A stretch of DNA of 64,000 nt from the NCBI RefSeq assembly GCF_001550375.1, contig NZ_LRTR01000162.1, forward strand, positions 1-64,000, in the 5' to 3' direction. Positions within the stretch are counted from its first letter, which is position 1. The number at the start of each line of letters is the position of its first letter. The notes beneath the pieces are model-generated. The model was not told where the DNA came from. It saw only the letters and a list, made by a program, of their open reading frames with translations, and made no database searches. This DNA comes from Streptomyces europaeiscabiei. Its GTDB lineage: Bacteria > Actinomycetota > Actinomycetes > Streptomycetales > Streptomycetaceae. This document shows, one piece after another, positions 1-10,396 of this stretch. A program made the position numbers and the translations under genes.

Positions 1-320
1 CGCTGGAGCAGGGGCAGCCGGGGCAGCGAGGGGCCCGGGGGCACCGGCGGCCGGGCGGCGGCGTCGATCGCGGCACGCTCGGCGGGCGGGTGTTTCACGG
101 GCCGACCAGGCAGTTCGCCCGGCGGGCAGTTCTCGATCTCGCTGCCGTCGACGGGGTTGACGGTGAGCAGGAAGTCGCCCGCGAGGAGTTGGACGGTGCG
201 GGCGAGTGCCGGAGCGTGCCGGTCGAAGTCCTGCGTCAGCGCGTCACGTGGTGGACGCTTGGGCTGCGCCTGTCCGTCGTCATGGCCGTGTTCTGCGGGT
301 CCCCGGTTGTTCGGGTCCAT
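1..320 (-). CDS. Signalling ATP-binding protein, N-terminal part only
   Basis: Read from the ATG at 318-320, about 106 residues run off the left edge of the window. The visible part begins MDPNNRGPAEHGHDDG, is Pro/Arg-rich, and continues through a segment reading ARTVQLLAGDFLLTVNPVDG. No nucleotide-binding motif is reached. From memory, Streptomyces proteins starting this way are large P-loop ATPases encoded beside a STAS protein, and such a gene does lie upstream here at 655-978. The function is inferred from that resemblance and the neighbour. What can be seen directly is an open, unbroken frame with strong GC3 bias. Confidence 0.55.
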   Translation of the reverse strand, partial: MDPNNRGPAEHGHDDGQAQPKRPPRDALTQDFDRHAPALARTVQLLAGDFLLTVNPVDGSEIENCPPGELPGRPVKHPPAERAAIDAAARPPVPPGPSLPRLPLLQ

Positions 321-654
321 CGGTTCAAGCCCCCCAAAAGCGTCTCGTGTGCTGGAGCCCCTCCCGGCCTGGCCGCACACCGCGCTGTCGCTTCTGGTCC
401 GGAACCCGCTCGAGGGTAGCTGGCAGCGGGCAGCCGAACCCTAAACCTTCGCACAGTATCTCCGACAGTCCGGGGCCCCACGCCGTCCGAGACGTCACAG
501 TCTCGTGAGGATTGCGCGGGTGGTGCGTTTCGCCCCCATGGTCCCCATGTTCCTCATGGCCCCCATGACGACCGAGGGGGCATGCCGACCGGAGGGGTCA
601 TGCCGACGGGTGTCCCGCACACACCGAGCCATACGTAGGGATCCGCACACGCGT
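321..654. other. Intergenic, probable promoter region
   Basis: This 334-bp gap separates the partial ATPase gene from the STAS gene, both on the minus strand. No gene, RNA or clear hairpin was recognised. It contains four close-spaced CCCATG or TCATG words around 534-572 that do not start any convincing frame. Confidence 0.4.
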
Positions 655-978
655 TCAGACTCTGGGCAACGACTCCAGACCGATGCCGCCCTCGATCGCC
701 AGGATGCGGTGCAGCCGGGTGGCCACGAGCAGCCGCTGCATCTGCGGTGGCACATCGCGCAGCACCAGCCGCCGGCCGCACCGTCCCGCCCGCCGGTGGG
801 CTCCCATGATCACCCCGAGTCCGGTGGCGTCCCAGGAGTCCAGCTCTGACAGGTCGAGCACCAGGTCGCCGGCTCCGTCGTCGACGGCCGAGTGCAGGAC
901 CGTACGGGCGTCCGCCGCGCTGCGTACGTCGAGGCGGCCCCCGACGACCAGCTCGGCGTGGTCGCCCCTGATGTACAT
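655..978 (-). CDS. STAS-domain anti-sigma factor antagonist
   Basis: A 107-residue single-domain protein with the SpoIIAA/RsbV fold pattern. It has an N-terminal strand pair (AELVVGGRLDVRSA), a central LVLDLSELDSWDATGLGVI segment, and a C-terminal helix and strand. In this family the antagonist binds an RsbW-type kinase until a Ser or Thr at the DxSG position is phosphorylated. Here that position reads D50-A-T52-G, so Thr52 would be the phospho-acceptor. A GGGGAG sequence lies 5 nt before the ATG. The adjacent partial ATPase gene may belong to the same signalling pathway, which is inference. Confidence 0.85.
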   Translation of the reverse strand: MYIRGDHAELVVGGRLDVRSAADARTVLHSAVDDGAGDLVLDLSELDSWDATGLGVIMGAHRRAGRCGRRLVLRDVPPQMQRLLVATRLHRILAIEGGIGLESLPRV

Positions 979-1161
979 AAGCGCTCCCCGTGAGTGCGTC
1001 TCGTACTCCGTGATGTGGGTGATGCAACCTCTGACGGCGTTTCACACCCTCAGGTTGCCGTCTGTGAGCGAACCGATACCGAATTCACCTCAAGGGGTGA
1101 GGCCGGAGAGGCTCATGCGTTCACATGCGTGGGAAGTGCGACCCGTGACGCCGTGTCGGTG

Positions 1162-2010
1162 TCAGTAGGTGTAGAAGCCCTGCCCGCTCTTGCGTCCGAT
1201 GTCACCGGCGTCAACCATCCGGCGCATCAGCTCCGGAGGTGCGAACTTCTCGTCCTGGGACTCGGTGTAGATGTTGCTCGTGGCGTGCAGCAGGATGTCG
1301 ACGCCCGTCAGGTCGGCCGTGGCCAGCGGTCCCATCGCGTGGCCGAAGCCCAGCTTGCAGGCGAGGTCGATGTCCTCGGCGGTGGCGACGCCCGACTCGT
1401 ACAGCTTCGCGGCCTCGACGACGAGGGCGGAGATGAGACGGGTGGTCACGAAGCCGGCGACGTCGCGGTTGACGACGATGCAGGTCTTGCCGACCGACTC
1501 GGCGAACTCCCGTGCGGTGGCGAGCGTCTCGTCGCTGGTCTTGTAGCCACGCACCAGTTCGCACAGCCCCATCATGGGCACCGGCGAGAAGAAGTGGACG
1601 CCGACGACCCGCTCGGGCCGCTCGGTGGCTGCCGCGATCTTGGTGATCGGGATGGCGGAGGTGTTCGAGGCGAGCACGGTGTCCTCGCGGACGACCTTGT
1701 CCAGGGCCCGGAAGATCTCGTGCTTCACTTCGAGCTTCTCGAAGACGGCCTCGACGACGATGTCCGCGTCGGCCGCCGCGTCGAGGTCCGTGGTGGCGGT
1801 GATCCGCCCCAGGGCCGCCTCGGCGTCCTCGGCCGCCAACTTCCCCTTGCTCACGAACTTGTCGTACGACGCCGTGATGCCGCCGATGCCACGGTTGAGC
1901 GCCTCGTCGGTGACGTCGCGCAGGACGACGTCCCAGCCCGCCTGCGCGGACACCTGGGCGATACCGGACCCCATGAGTCCGGCTCCGATGACAGCGAGCT
2001 TCCGTGCCAC
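1162..2010 (-). CDS. 3-hydroxybutyryl-CoA dehydrogenase
   Basis: This 282-residue NAD(P)-dependent enzyme interconverts acetoacetyl-CoA and 3-hydroxybutyryl-CoA in short-chain fatty acid, PHB-type or ethylmalonyl-CoA metabolism. The N-terminus carries the dinucleotide-binding motif GAGLMG (residues 9-14). The catalytic His lies in RVVGVHFFSPVPMM, and the helical C-terminal dimerisation domain ends with the family's typical GKSGQGFYTY. Length is normal for a single-function HBDH without a hydratase domain. It is a monocistronic-looking gene followed on the same strand by the STAS gene. Confidence 0.93.
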   Translation of the reverse strand: MARKLAVIGAGLMGSGIAQVSAQAGWDVVLRDVTDEALNRGIGGITASYDKFVSKGKLAAEDAEAALGRITATTDLDAAADADIVVEAVFEKLEVKHEIFRALDKVVREDTVLASNTSAIPITKIAAATERPERVVGVHFFSPVPMMGLCELVRGYKTSDETLATAREFAESVGKTCIVVNRDVAGFVTTRLISALVVEAAKLYESGVATAEDIDLACKLGFGHAMGPLATADLTGVDILLHATSNIYTESQDEKFAPPELMRRMVDAGDIGRKSGQGFYTY

Positions 2011-2139
2011 TGTGCGACTCCCCTGGTACGCGCTGTTGATGGGTTACCTCTTCGGCGGACACTAGCGCTCACGGAGGGCCGTGTGACCGCTTAGTAACGC
2101 GAGTCACGTCTCAATGGGCGGACATCACACCGGCGGCAC

Positions 2140-2781
2140 TCACTCGGAGGGTCGTACGGCGTAGTTGAGCACCTTGTCGCTCAACAGGCCCTCCATGCCG
2201 TCCAGGAGAAGAAGCACCTCTCGGGACACTTCGTCCGGATTGCGCCCGGCGAGCATCTCCCGTCCGATGACCGCCATCACCGTCTGGTGGACCCAGTTGA
2301 CCTGACCCGCGATCAGGGTGGGCAGGGAGTCGTCGTCGGCGGCACCGGTCTCCTCCCTCAGGGCCGCCTCCAGGTTGTCCTGGATCTCCTGCTGGATGCT
2401 CCACAGCCTGGAACGCAGGGCGGGCGCCTCGTGGATGGCCTTCATGAAGCGGTCGTAGCCCTCCGTCAGGCCGACGTGCGGCGAGACCGCCTCGACCTCG
2501 GCGCGCAGTTCGCGCAGGACGGCGGCGACGGCCGACTCGCCCCGGTCCCGGGCGCGCACCCAGCGGGCGAGGCGTTCGACGATGCCCTGGCTGCGGTCGA
2601 AGAAGAGGTCCTCCTTGGCGGGGAAGTAGTTGTAGACCGTGTTCACGGAGACGTCGGCCGCGTCGGCCACCTCCGCGATGGTCACGGTCACGAAGCCGTG
2701 CTCCAGGAACAGACCGGTGGCGATGTCCGAGATCCGCTGCCGCGTCTCACGCTTCTTGCGCTCCCTGAGCCCCTCTGCCAT
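2140..2781 (-). CDS. TetR-family transcriptional repressor
   Basis: The 213-residue reading from the ATG at 2781 starts MAEGLRERKKRETRQRISD, a classical TetR N-terminus. The HTH covers roughly residues 20-55 (TIAEVADAADVSVNTVYNYF), and an all-helical ligand domain follows. An upstream ATG at 2853 would add 24 residues that look non-coding. The gene is divergent from an ABC exporter at 2883 with a palindrome between them, so it most likely represses the exporter and itself. The ligand is unknown. Confidence 0.9.
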   Translation of the reverse strand: MAEGLRERKKRETRQRISDIATGLFLEHGFVTVTIAEVADAADVSVNTVYNYFPAKEDLFFDRSQGIVERLARWVRARDRGESAVAAVLRELRAEVEAVSPHVGLTEGYDRFMKAIHEAPALRSRLWSIQQEIQDNLEAALREETGAADDDSLPTLIAGQVNWVHQTVMAVIGREMLAGRNPDEVSREVLLLLDGMEGLLSDKVLNYAVRPSE

Positions 2782-2830
2782 GGCCACATCGTAGGTCGCC
2801 CCGCCGGTCACCGGGGATTCACTGGACCCT

Positions 2831-2861
2831 CTGAAAATTTGGTGGCATTGCAAAATTTCAG
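2831..2861. promoter_or_regulatory. Candidate TetR operator palindrome
   Basis: The arms CTGAAAATTT (2831-2840) and AAAATTTCAG (2852-2861) are inverted repeats matching at 9 of 10 positions, with an 11-nt spacer. They lie in the 101-bp gap between the divergent TetR and ABC genes. The A/T-rich arms stand out in a GC-rich genome. Assignment to this TetR protein is inferred from position. Confidence 0.6.
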
Positions 2862-2882
2862 TGACTCTGTTTTTCTGAGGCC

Positions 2883-3665
2883 ATGCCCATCATCAGTACA
2901 GCCGGTCTGGCCCGTACCTTCCGGACGAAGCGCGGCCCCGTGGAAGCCGTGCGCGGAATCGACCTCACCGTCCGCCCCGGCGAGATCCTCGGCTTCCTCG
3001 GCCCGAACGGCGCCGGGAAGACGACGACCCTGCGGATGCTCACGACCCTGCTTCCCCCCACCGGCGGCGCGGCCACGGTCGCGGGCCACGACCTGGCGAC
3101 CGACGCTGCCGGGGTGCGCCGGGCCTGCGGCTACGTCGCACAGTCGGGCGGGGTGGATCCGCAGATCACCGTGCGGGAGGAGCTGGTCACCCAGGGCCGG
3201 CTCTACCGCCTGACGAAGAGCCAGGCCGTCGAGCGCGCGACGGAGTTGGCCCGCGACCTGGACCTGACCGAGCTGCTGGACCGCAAGTGCGCCGCGCTCT
3301 CCGGCGGCCAGCGGCGCCGCCTCGACATCGCCATGGCGCTCACCCACCGCCCCCGGGTCCTCTTCCTCGACGAGCCGACGACCGGACTCGACCCCGGCAG
3401 CCGTGCCGATCTCTGGGAGCTGGTCCGCCGACTGCGCGACGAGCACGGCACCACGGTCTTCCTCACGACGCACTACCTCGACGAGGCGGACGCCCTCGCC
3501 GACCGGATCGTCGTCGTCGACCAGGGCCTGGTCGTGGCGGACGACACCCCGGGCGCGCTCAAGCTGCGGCACGGCGGCTCGATCGACGCCACGCTCCAGG
3601 ACACCTTCCTGGCCATCACCGGGCGCGGGCCCTCCCCCGCCGACACCACCCCCGTAGCCGTCTAG
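2883..3665 (+). CDS. ABC transporter ATPase, DrrA-like
   Basis: A 260-residue nucleotide-binding subunit of a drug-export type ABC transporter. Walker A is GPNGAGKT (40-47), the signature is LSGGQRRRLDIA near residue 140, Walker B is VLFLDEPTTGLDP, and the H-loop lies in TTHYLDEADALADRI. The C-terminal extension is typical of the DrrA/CcmA group. The permease gene starts 18 nt downstream, so the two form an operon. The divergent TetR gene suggests substrate-induced expression. The substrate cannot be read from the sequence. Confidence 0.92.
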   Translation: MPIISTAGLARTFRTKRGPVEAVRGIDLTVRPGEILGFLGPNGAGKTTTLRMLTTLLPPTGGAATVAGHDLATDAAGVRRACGYVAQSGGVDPQITVREELVTQGRLYRLTKSQAVERATELARDLDLTELLDRKCAALSGGQRRRLDIAMALTHRPRVLFLDEPTTGLDPGSRADLWELVRRLRDEHGTTVFLTTHYLDEADALADRIVVVDQGLVVADDTPGALKLRHGGSIDATLQDTFLAITGRGPSPADTTPVAV

Positions 3666-3683
3666 AACCGTCCGAGGACTTTG

Positions 3684-4433
3684 ATGCTTCTTCACGACAC
3701 CGCGCTGATCTTCGGGCGGTACGCCCGCCAGACCCTGCGCTCCCGCTTCGCGATGCTGTTCGGCGTGCTGATGCCGCTGCTGTATCTGCTCTTCTTCGGG
3801 CCGCTGCTCACCGGCGTCCCGCTCGGCACGCGGGGCAGTTCCTGGCAGGTGCTGGTGCCGGGCCTGCTGCTTCAACTGGGCCTGTTCGGGGCCTCGTTCG
3901 CGGGCTTCATGGTCATCCTCGAAAAGCAGACGGGGGTGATCGAGCGGATGCGCGTCACCCCCGTGAGCCGCCTCGCCCTGCTGCTGGGCCGGGTGCTGCG
4001 CGACGCGGCGGTCTTCGTCCTCCAGGCGGTGCTGCTCGTCCTCGCGGCCCTGCTCATGGGTCTGCGCGCACCGCTCGCCGGCATCCTGATCGGCTTCGCC
4101 TTCGTGGCCCTGCTGACGGTCTCGCTCGCCTCGTTGTCGTACGCGCTCGCCATGAAGGCCCGCTCCCAGCACGAGTTCGGCCCGGCGGTGAACGCCCTCA
4201 CCATGCCGTCGATGCTCCTGTCGGGCCTGATGCTGCCGATGTCCCTGGCCCCCGGCTGGCTCGACGTCCTCTCCCACTTCGTGCCGTTGCGCTATCTGGT
4301 GGACGCGATGCGGGACGCGTACGTCGGCGCTTACGCCACCCCGTCCATGTTGTACGGCGTTCTGGTCGCCGTCGGCCTCACGGCGCTCGCCGTGACGGTG
4401 GGCACACGGGTCTTCCGGACGGCCGGAGCGTAA
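3684..4433 (+). CDS. ABC-2 type permease, DrrB-like
   Basis: A 249-residue integral membrane subunit with about six hydrophobic segments. It carries the ABC-2 family pattern of a first TM after RYARQTLRSRFAMLFG and a conserved loop before the last helices (LSHFVPLRYLVDAMRDAYVG). The start is the ATG at 3684, preceded by GAGG at about 7 nt; a TTG immediately upstream is possible. It pairs with the ATPase at 2883-3665 to make a complete two-component exporter. Confidence 0.9.
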   Translation: MLLHDTALIFGRYARQTLRSRFAMLFGVLMPLLYLLFFGPLLTGVPLGTRGSSWQVLVPGLLLQLGLFGASFAGFMVILEKQTGVIERMRVTPVSRLALLLGRVLRDAAVFVLQAVLLVLAALLMGLRAPLAGILIGFAFVALLTVSLASLSYALAMKARSQHEFGPAVNALTMPSMLLSGLMLPMSLAPGWLDVLSHFVPLRYLVDAMRDAYVGAYATPSMLYGVLVAVGLTALAVTVGTRVFRTAGA

Positions 4434-4446
4434 CTACGCTGGTCAC

Positions 4447-5019
4447 ATGGTCAATCTGACGCGCATCTACACCAGGACCGGCGACAAGGGCACCACCAAC
4501 CTCGGGGACATGAGCCGGGTGCCCAAGACCGATCCGCGGATCTCGGCGTACGCGGACGCCAACGAGGCCAACGCGGCGCTCGGGACGGCGATCGCGCTGG
4601 GCGGGCTGGCGGAGGAGGTCGTCAAGGTCCTCACCCGGGTGCAGAACGACCTGTTCGACGTCGGGGCCGACCTCTCCACCCCCGTCGTCGAGAACCCCGA
4701 GTTCCCGCCCCTGAGGGTCGAGCAGTTCTACGTCGACAAGCTGGAGGCGGACTGCGACCACTTCAACGAGCGGCTGGAGAAGCTCCGCTCCTTCATCCTG
4801 CCCGGCGGCACCCCCGGCGCGGCCCTGCTCCACCAGGCCTGCACGGTGGTCCGGCGGGCCGAGCGCTCGACGTGGGCCGCCCTGGAGGCCCACGGCGAGG
4901 AGATGAACCCCCTCACCGCGACCTACCTCAACCGCCTCTCCGACCTCCTGTTCATCCTCGCGAGGACCGCGAACAAGGAGGTCGGAGATGTGCTGTGGGT
5001 GCCGGGCGGGGAACGCTAG
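4447..5019 (+). CDS. Cob(I)alamin adenosyltransferase, PduO type
   Basis: This 190-residue enzyme transfers the adenosyl group of ATP to cob(I)alamin, forming coenzyme B12. The N-terminal ATP-binding loop TRTGDKGTTNLGD (residues 9-21) is present. So are the conserved RRAER segment and the C-terminal NRLSDLLFILAR helix, which form the five-helix bundle active site. Length matches the family. The gene starts 13 nt after the ABC permease, but a functional link with the exporter is not obvious. It converges with the two membrane-protein genes at 5016-5842, overlapping by 4 bp at the stop. Confidence 0.93.
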   Translation: MVNLTRIYTRTGDKGTTNLGDMSRVPKTDPRISAYADANEANAALGTAIALGGLAEEVVKVLTRVQNDLFDVGADLSTPVVENPEFPPLRVEQFYVDKLEADCDHFNERLEKLRSFILPGGTPGAALLHQACTVVRRAERSTWAALEAHGEEMNPLTATYLNRLSDLLFILARTANKEVGDVLWVPGGER

Positions 5020-5258
5020 CCGCTTCCCGGGGCGTTCGCGCGGAGCGGCCAGGGGTCGCCTGCCGTTCCGCGGGCCCTCTGGAGAAGGCCCGTCGCGACG
5101 AGGACGCCGCCCACGCACATCATCACCACGCCGACCTTGGCCAGGGTGACGACCGGGACCTCCACTCGGTCGGTGAAGAGCCACAGGGTCAGGCCGATCG
5201 CAAAGGTGCCGACCCCTTCCACCAGGTTCTTCATCGGCTTGCCCCTCGTGCCGCTCAT
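5016..5258 (-). CDS. Small two-TM membrane protein, DUF5708-like
   Basis: An 80-residue protein beginning MSGTRGKPMKNLVEG with two hydrophobic helices (GVGTFAIGLTLWLF and VGVVMMCVGGVLVATGLL). It resembles a small actinobacterial family I remember as DUF5708; its function is unknown. Its ATG overlaps the stop of the upstream membrane-protein gene (ATGA overlap at 5255-5258), so the two are translationally coupled. The longer frame back to 5387 only overlaps the upstream gene and is rejected as a start. Confidence 0.72.
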   Translation of the reverse strand: MSGTRGKPMKNLVEGVGTFAIGLTLWLFTDRVEVPVVTLAKVGVVMMCVGGVLVATGLLQRARGTAGDPWPLRANAPGSG

Positions 5259-5842
5259 CGCCCGACACCCTCTTTCGAGTACGTGCCCCGGTGCTCGCCC
5301 TCCGGGGCACCCGGCTCCTTCTTCGGCCAGATCAGATAGGCGAGAGCCACCAGCCCGTGGATACCCGCGGCCCGGAGCGCCGTCCACTGGAACGACCGCA
5401 GCGCATCGACGTTCCCGTCGTCGCCGACGTACCAGACGGCACCCTGGAGCAGCACCAGCGCGACGGCTGCCGCCACCACCGTGCGGAGCCAGAGGCCGCC
5501 CTCGTACCGGGTCCTGGCCAGGCCGTACCTGGGCGGCCCCGGCGGCTTGGGCCCGCCGCCCAGGCGGTGCGCCGCGTGGCCGTCCAGCCAGGTGATCATG
5601 TAGTGGCCGTACCCCACGGTGAAGCCGATGTAGAGCGCCGCCACACCGTGCTCCCAGCTGGGCTCGGCGCCGTTCTTCAGGTCGATCGCGGTCACGACGA
5701 ACAGCACCAGTTCCAGCACGGGCTCGCAGAGCAACAGCACGACACTGGCCCGGCGCTTCTTCAGTAGGTAACGGACGGCCAGGGCCAGGGCCAGCAGCAC
5801 CCAGAAGCCGACCTCACAGGCGATGATCAACGCGACGATCAC
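5255..5842 (-). CDS. Multi-pass membrane protein of unknown function
   Basis: This 195-residue protein has an N-terminal helix (MIVALIIACEVGFWVLLALALAVRYLL contains it), a hydrophobic hairpin near residues 35-52, a segment with GYGHYMITWLDGH, and two further helices in the C-terminal half. I recognise no catalytic motif. It is coupled to the 80-residue membrane protein downstream. It may be a DUF-type integral membrane protein that is widespread in Streptomyces. Confidence 0.75.
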   Translation of the reverse strand: MIVALIIACEVGFWVLLALALAVRYLLKKRRASVVLLLCEPVLELVLFVVTAIDLKNGAEPSWEHGVAALYIGFTVGYGHYMITWLDGHAAHRLGGGPKPPGPPRYGLARTRYEGGLWLRTVVAAAVALVLLQGAVWYVGDDGNVDALRSFQWTALRAAGIHGLVALAYLIWPKKEPGAPEGEHRGTYSKEGVGR

Positions 5843-5994
5843 GACTCGCTCCTTTCGGTCACACTTCCAGACTCCCGGCCGCCGGCCCTCGATTCGTCGT
5901 CGGCGGTGACGAAGTCGCGGTACATCGAAAGATGCAGTCCAGGACCGTTCGCGGGCATCAGGCGCCGGGCACCCGTCCCGTGTTGGATGGAGTC

Positions 5995-7182
5995 ATGGCC
6001 GTACGACCGCCCCGCCCGCACCGCATCGACGTGTACATCGCCGTCGCCGGGCTCCTCGGCGGCCTGCTGCTGTGGGGCCTGGGTCTCACCACACGCACCC
6101 CCCACGACGGGCTCGTGGTGTTCGAGGGCCCCTGGTGGGTGCTGCCGCCCCTCGTCGTGACCGCCGGCTGCGAGGCGCTGCGCAGCACCATGCCGCGCAC
6201 GGCCCTGCTGGTCGGGTGGGCCGCCCTGACCCTGGAGACGATGACCCAGGGCAGCCTGATCACGGTGCTGATGTTCACCGACCTTGTGTACGCGGCCGTG
6301 CTGTACGGTCCGGCCGCCACGGCCCGCCGGGTCCCCTGGATCGCCGGACTGGTCACGGTGGCCTTCACGGTGGTGCCCCTCGCGGCCTTCCGGAAGCCGG
6401 ATGCCCTGCTGATCGGTCTGGTCGTCGGGCTGGTCTCCCTCATGCCCGCCGCCACCGGCTGGATCGTCCGCAACCACCGCGACGCCGCCGAGGCCGCCCG
6501 GCTGCGCGCCGAACAGACGGCCCTGCTGGCGGAGATGGACCGCGCCCAGGCCGTCGTCTCCGAACGGGCGCGCATGGCACGGGAGTTGCACGACATGGTC
6601 GCCAACCACCTCTCGGCGATCGCGATCCACTCCACGGCCGCGCTCTCCCTCGACGATCCGGCGACCTCCCAGCAGGCCCTCAAGGTCATCCGGGAGAACA
6701 GCGTCGAGGGGCTGACCGAGATGCGCCGGCTGATCGGCATCCTGCGGGACGCCGGCGACGACACCGAGCCGTCCGCCGCGCCCACGCTCGACGGGCTCGG
6801 CGCGCTCGTCGACGGAGCCCGCACCAACGGACTCGACGTCACCCTCGACGCCGACCACGGCGACGCCCTCCCCGCCCCCGTCGAAATGGCGGCCTACCGC
6901 ATCGTGCAGGAGTCGCTGACCAACGCCCTCAAACACGCCTGCCCCGGCCGGGTCACCGTCGCGCTGCGCCAGGCGGACGGCTCCCTCGGCATCGCCGTGA
7001 CCAGCCCGTACGGCGATCGCGACCGTCCGAGCGCGCCCGGCTCCGGCGCCGGTCTGGTCGGGATGCGCGAGCGGGTCGCGCTGCTGGGCGGCACCTTCGA
7101 GGCGGGCCCGGAGAGCTCGGGGCACGGCAAGATCTGGAGCGTCCGCGCCGCCCTGCCCGTCACCGAAGGAGAACCCGCATGA
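5995..7182 (+). CDS. Sensor histidine kinase, NarL/DesK type
   Basis: A 395-residue kinase. The N-terminal half has four to five TM segments (about residues 12-155) with no large extracytoplasmic loop. A coiled HisKA_3 dimerisation segment follows with the phospho-accepting His199 in MARELHDMVANHLS. The C-terminal HATPase has its N-box in QESLTNALKHA and its G-box in GSGAGLVGMRERVALLGG. The start is the ATG at 5995. The stop overlaps the start of the response regulator gene (ATGA), so they form one operon. Confidence 0.92.
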   Translation: MAVRPPRPHRIDVYIAVAGLLGGLLLWGLGLTTRTPHDGLVVFEGPWWVLPPLVVTAGCEALRSTMPRTALLVGWAALTLETMTQGSLITVLMFTDLVYAAVLYGPAATARRVPWIAGLVTVAFTVVPLAAFRKPDALLIGLVVGLVSLMPAATGWIVRNHRDAAEAARLRAEQTALLAEMDRAQAVVSERARMARELHDMVANHLSAIAIHSTAALSLDDPATSQQALKVIRENSVEGLTEMRRLIGILRDAGDDTEPSAAPTLDGLGALVDGARTNGLDVTLDADHGDALPAPVEMAAYRIVQESLTNALKHACPGRVTVALRQADGSLGIAVTSPYGDRDRPSAPGSGAGLVGMRERVALLGGTFEAGPESSGHGKIWSVRAALPVTEGEPA

Positions 7183-7820
7183 TCCGTGTGCTCGTCGCCG
7201 AGGACCAGTCCGCCGTACGGTCCGGGCTGGTGCTCATCCTGCGCAGCGCGCCGGACATCGAGGTGGTCGGCGAGGCGGCCGACGGCGAGCGGGCGGTGAC
7301 ACTCGCGCGGGAGCTGCGGCCGGACCTGGTGCTGATGGATGTGCAGATGCCGCGCCTGGACGGGGTGTCGGCGACCCGCCAGGTGGTCGCCGAGGGCCTG
7401 GCCGACGTACTGGTGCTCACCACCTTCGACCTGGACGAGTACGTCTTCGGGGCGCTGCGGGCCGGCGCCGCCGGGTTCCTGCTGAAGAACACGGAGGCGA
7501 AGGACCTCATCGAGGCGGTACGGGCGGTGGGACGCGGCGAGGGCCTGATCGCCCCGGCCGTCACCCGGCGCCTGATCGCCGAGTTCGCCGCCAAGCCCGT
7601 ACGCGAACCCACGGCCGATCCGTCGGTCCTCGACTCCCTCACCCGGCGAGAACGGGAAGTCCTCTCCTGCCTCGGCGAAGGGCTGTCGAACGCGGAGATC
7701 GCCGGGCGCCTGGACATGGCCGGAGCGACGGTGAAGACGCACGTCAGCCGCCTGCTGGGCAAGCTCGACCTGCGCAGCCGGGTGCAAGCGGCGGTACTCG
7801 CACAGGAGTTGGGGGTCTGA
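7179..7820 (+). CDS. NarL/LuxR-family response regulator
   Basis: A 213-residue partner of the kinase encoded immediately upstream. The receiver domain has the acidic pair near E8-D9, phospho-acceptor Asp54 in VLMDVQMP, and the conserved Lys in FLLKNTEAKD. The C-terminal LuxR HTH covers LTRREREVLSCLGEGLSNAEIAGRL and the recognition helix in TVKTHVSRLLGKL. The gene ends 127 bp before the chitinase gene and reads toward it. Control of the chitinase by this pair is therefore plausible, as known for ChiS/ChiR of the chiC locus, but unproven here. Confidence 0.92.
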   Translation: MIRVLVAEDQSAVRSGLVLILRSAPDIEVVGEAADGERAVTLARELRPDLVLMDVQMPRLDGVSATRQVVAEGLADVLVLTTFDLDEYVFGALRAGAAGFLLKNTEAKDLIEAVRAVGRGEGLIAPAVTRRLIAEFAAKPVREPTADPSVLDSLTRREREVLSCLGEGLSNAEIAGRLDMAGATVKTHVSRLLGKLDLRSRVQAAVLAQELGV

Positions 7821-7847
7821 CCTCACCGGGGTGTCCCGCATGAGCGC

Positions 7848-7884
7848 ACTGGTCCAGACCCATTGACCTATGGTCCAGACCTTT
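7848..7884 (+). promoter_or_regulatory. Two DasR-like (dre) direct repeats before the chitinase gene
   Basis: ACTGGTCCAGACCCAT (7848-7863) and TATGGTCCAGACCTTT (7869-7884) share an 11-bp TGGTCCAGACC core with 21-bp spacing. Established knowledge: Streptomyces chitinase promoters carry such repeats, and the GlcNAc-responsive GntR regulator DasR binds the near-palindrome TGGTCTAGACCA. The sites end 63 bp before the chitinase start, consistent with overlapping its promoter. Confidence 0.8.
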
Positions 7885-7947
7885 CTATTCTCGGCCGCAC
7901 TGCGCCACGTCATGCTCATGCTCACGACACCCCACAAGGAGGCGCAC

Positions 7948-9768
<1,821 letters not shown>

Positions 9769-9810
9769 CGACCACGCCCAGGAACTACACGTAGCGACTA
9801 CACATAGCGC

Positions 9811-10263
9811 TTAGGCAACATTGACGCGCTGGCCGGGCGGGGCTGCTTCCAGCCACGCGAGGAAACCGGTCAGCGCGTCGTCGCTCATCGCCAGTTCGAG
9901 ACGGGTCCCGCGGTGCAGACACGCGAGGATCACCGCGTCGGAGAGGAGCGCCAGCTCCTCCTCGCCCTCGGGGGTGCGGCGCCCGGCCACCTCGATCGCC
10001 GAACGCTCCAGGACCCGGCGGGGGCGGGGCGAGTACGAGAAGACGCGGTACCAGACGATGCGGTCGCCGTTGTAGCGGGCGACCCCGTAACCCCAGCCCT
10101 TGCCGTTCTCGTCGCTGCCGGGTTTCTCCGGGGCGTCCCAGCGGAGGCTGCAGTCGAAGGTGCCGCCGGAGCGCTGGATGAGGCGCCGGCGCAGTCCGAA
10201 GACGAAGAGCCCCACCACCACGAGCGCGATCACCGACCCGCACACAGTCAGAGCGAGGACCAT
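9811..10263 (-). CDS. DUF2550 membrane-anchored protein
   Basis: A 150-residue protein with one N-terminal TM helix (VLALTVCGSVIALVVVGLFVFGL) followed by a soluble domain containing GKGWGYGVARYNGDRIVWYRVFSYSPRPRR. The pattern fits DUF2550, which in actinobacteria is typically encoded just downstream of atpC, as here. The function is unknown. The ATG at 10263 is preferred to a GTG at 10269 because GGAGG lies 9 nt upstream of the ATG. The gene is separated from the atp operon by a strong terminator. Confidence 0.85.
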   Translation of the reverse strand: MVLALTVCGSVIALVVVGLFVFGLRRRLIQRSGGTFDCSLRWDAPEKPGSDENGKGWGYGVARYNGDRIVWYRVFSYSPRPRRVLERSAIEVAGRRTPEGEEELALLSDAVILACLHRGTRLELAMSDDALTGFLAWLEAAPPGQRVNVA

Positions 10264-10318
10264 CGACACCGACCTCCTCGTCTCCTAGGTAACGGAACGT
10301 AAAAAACACCCACATTCG

Positions 10319-10372
10319 CCTCAGCCGCGGCCGGGTCAGGATGAAGACATCCTGACCCGGCCGCGGCTGAGG
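10319..10372. terminator. Long perfect hairpin terminator of the atp operon
   Basis: Perfect 25-bp inverted arms (10319-10343 and 10348-10372) enclose the 4-nt loop AAGA. It lies 25 nt after the atpC stop and has no U-tract, as is common in Streptomyces. It should stop atp transcripts before the DUF2550 gene. Confidence 0.85.
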
Positions 10373-10396
10373 TACAGCATCACACGACGTGCGGGC

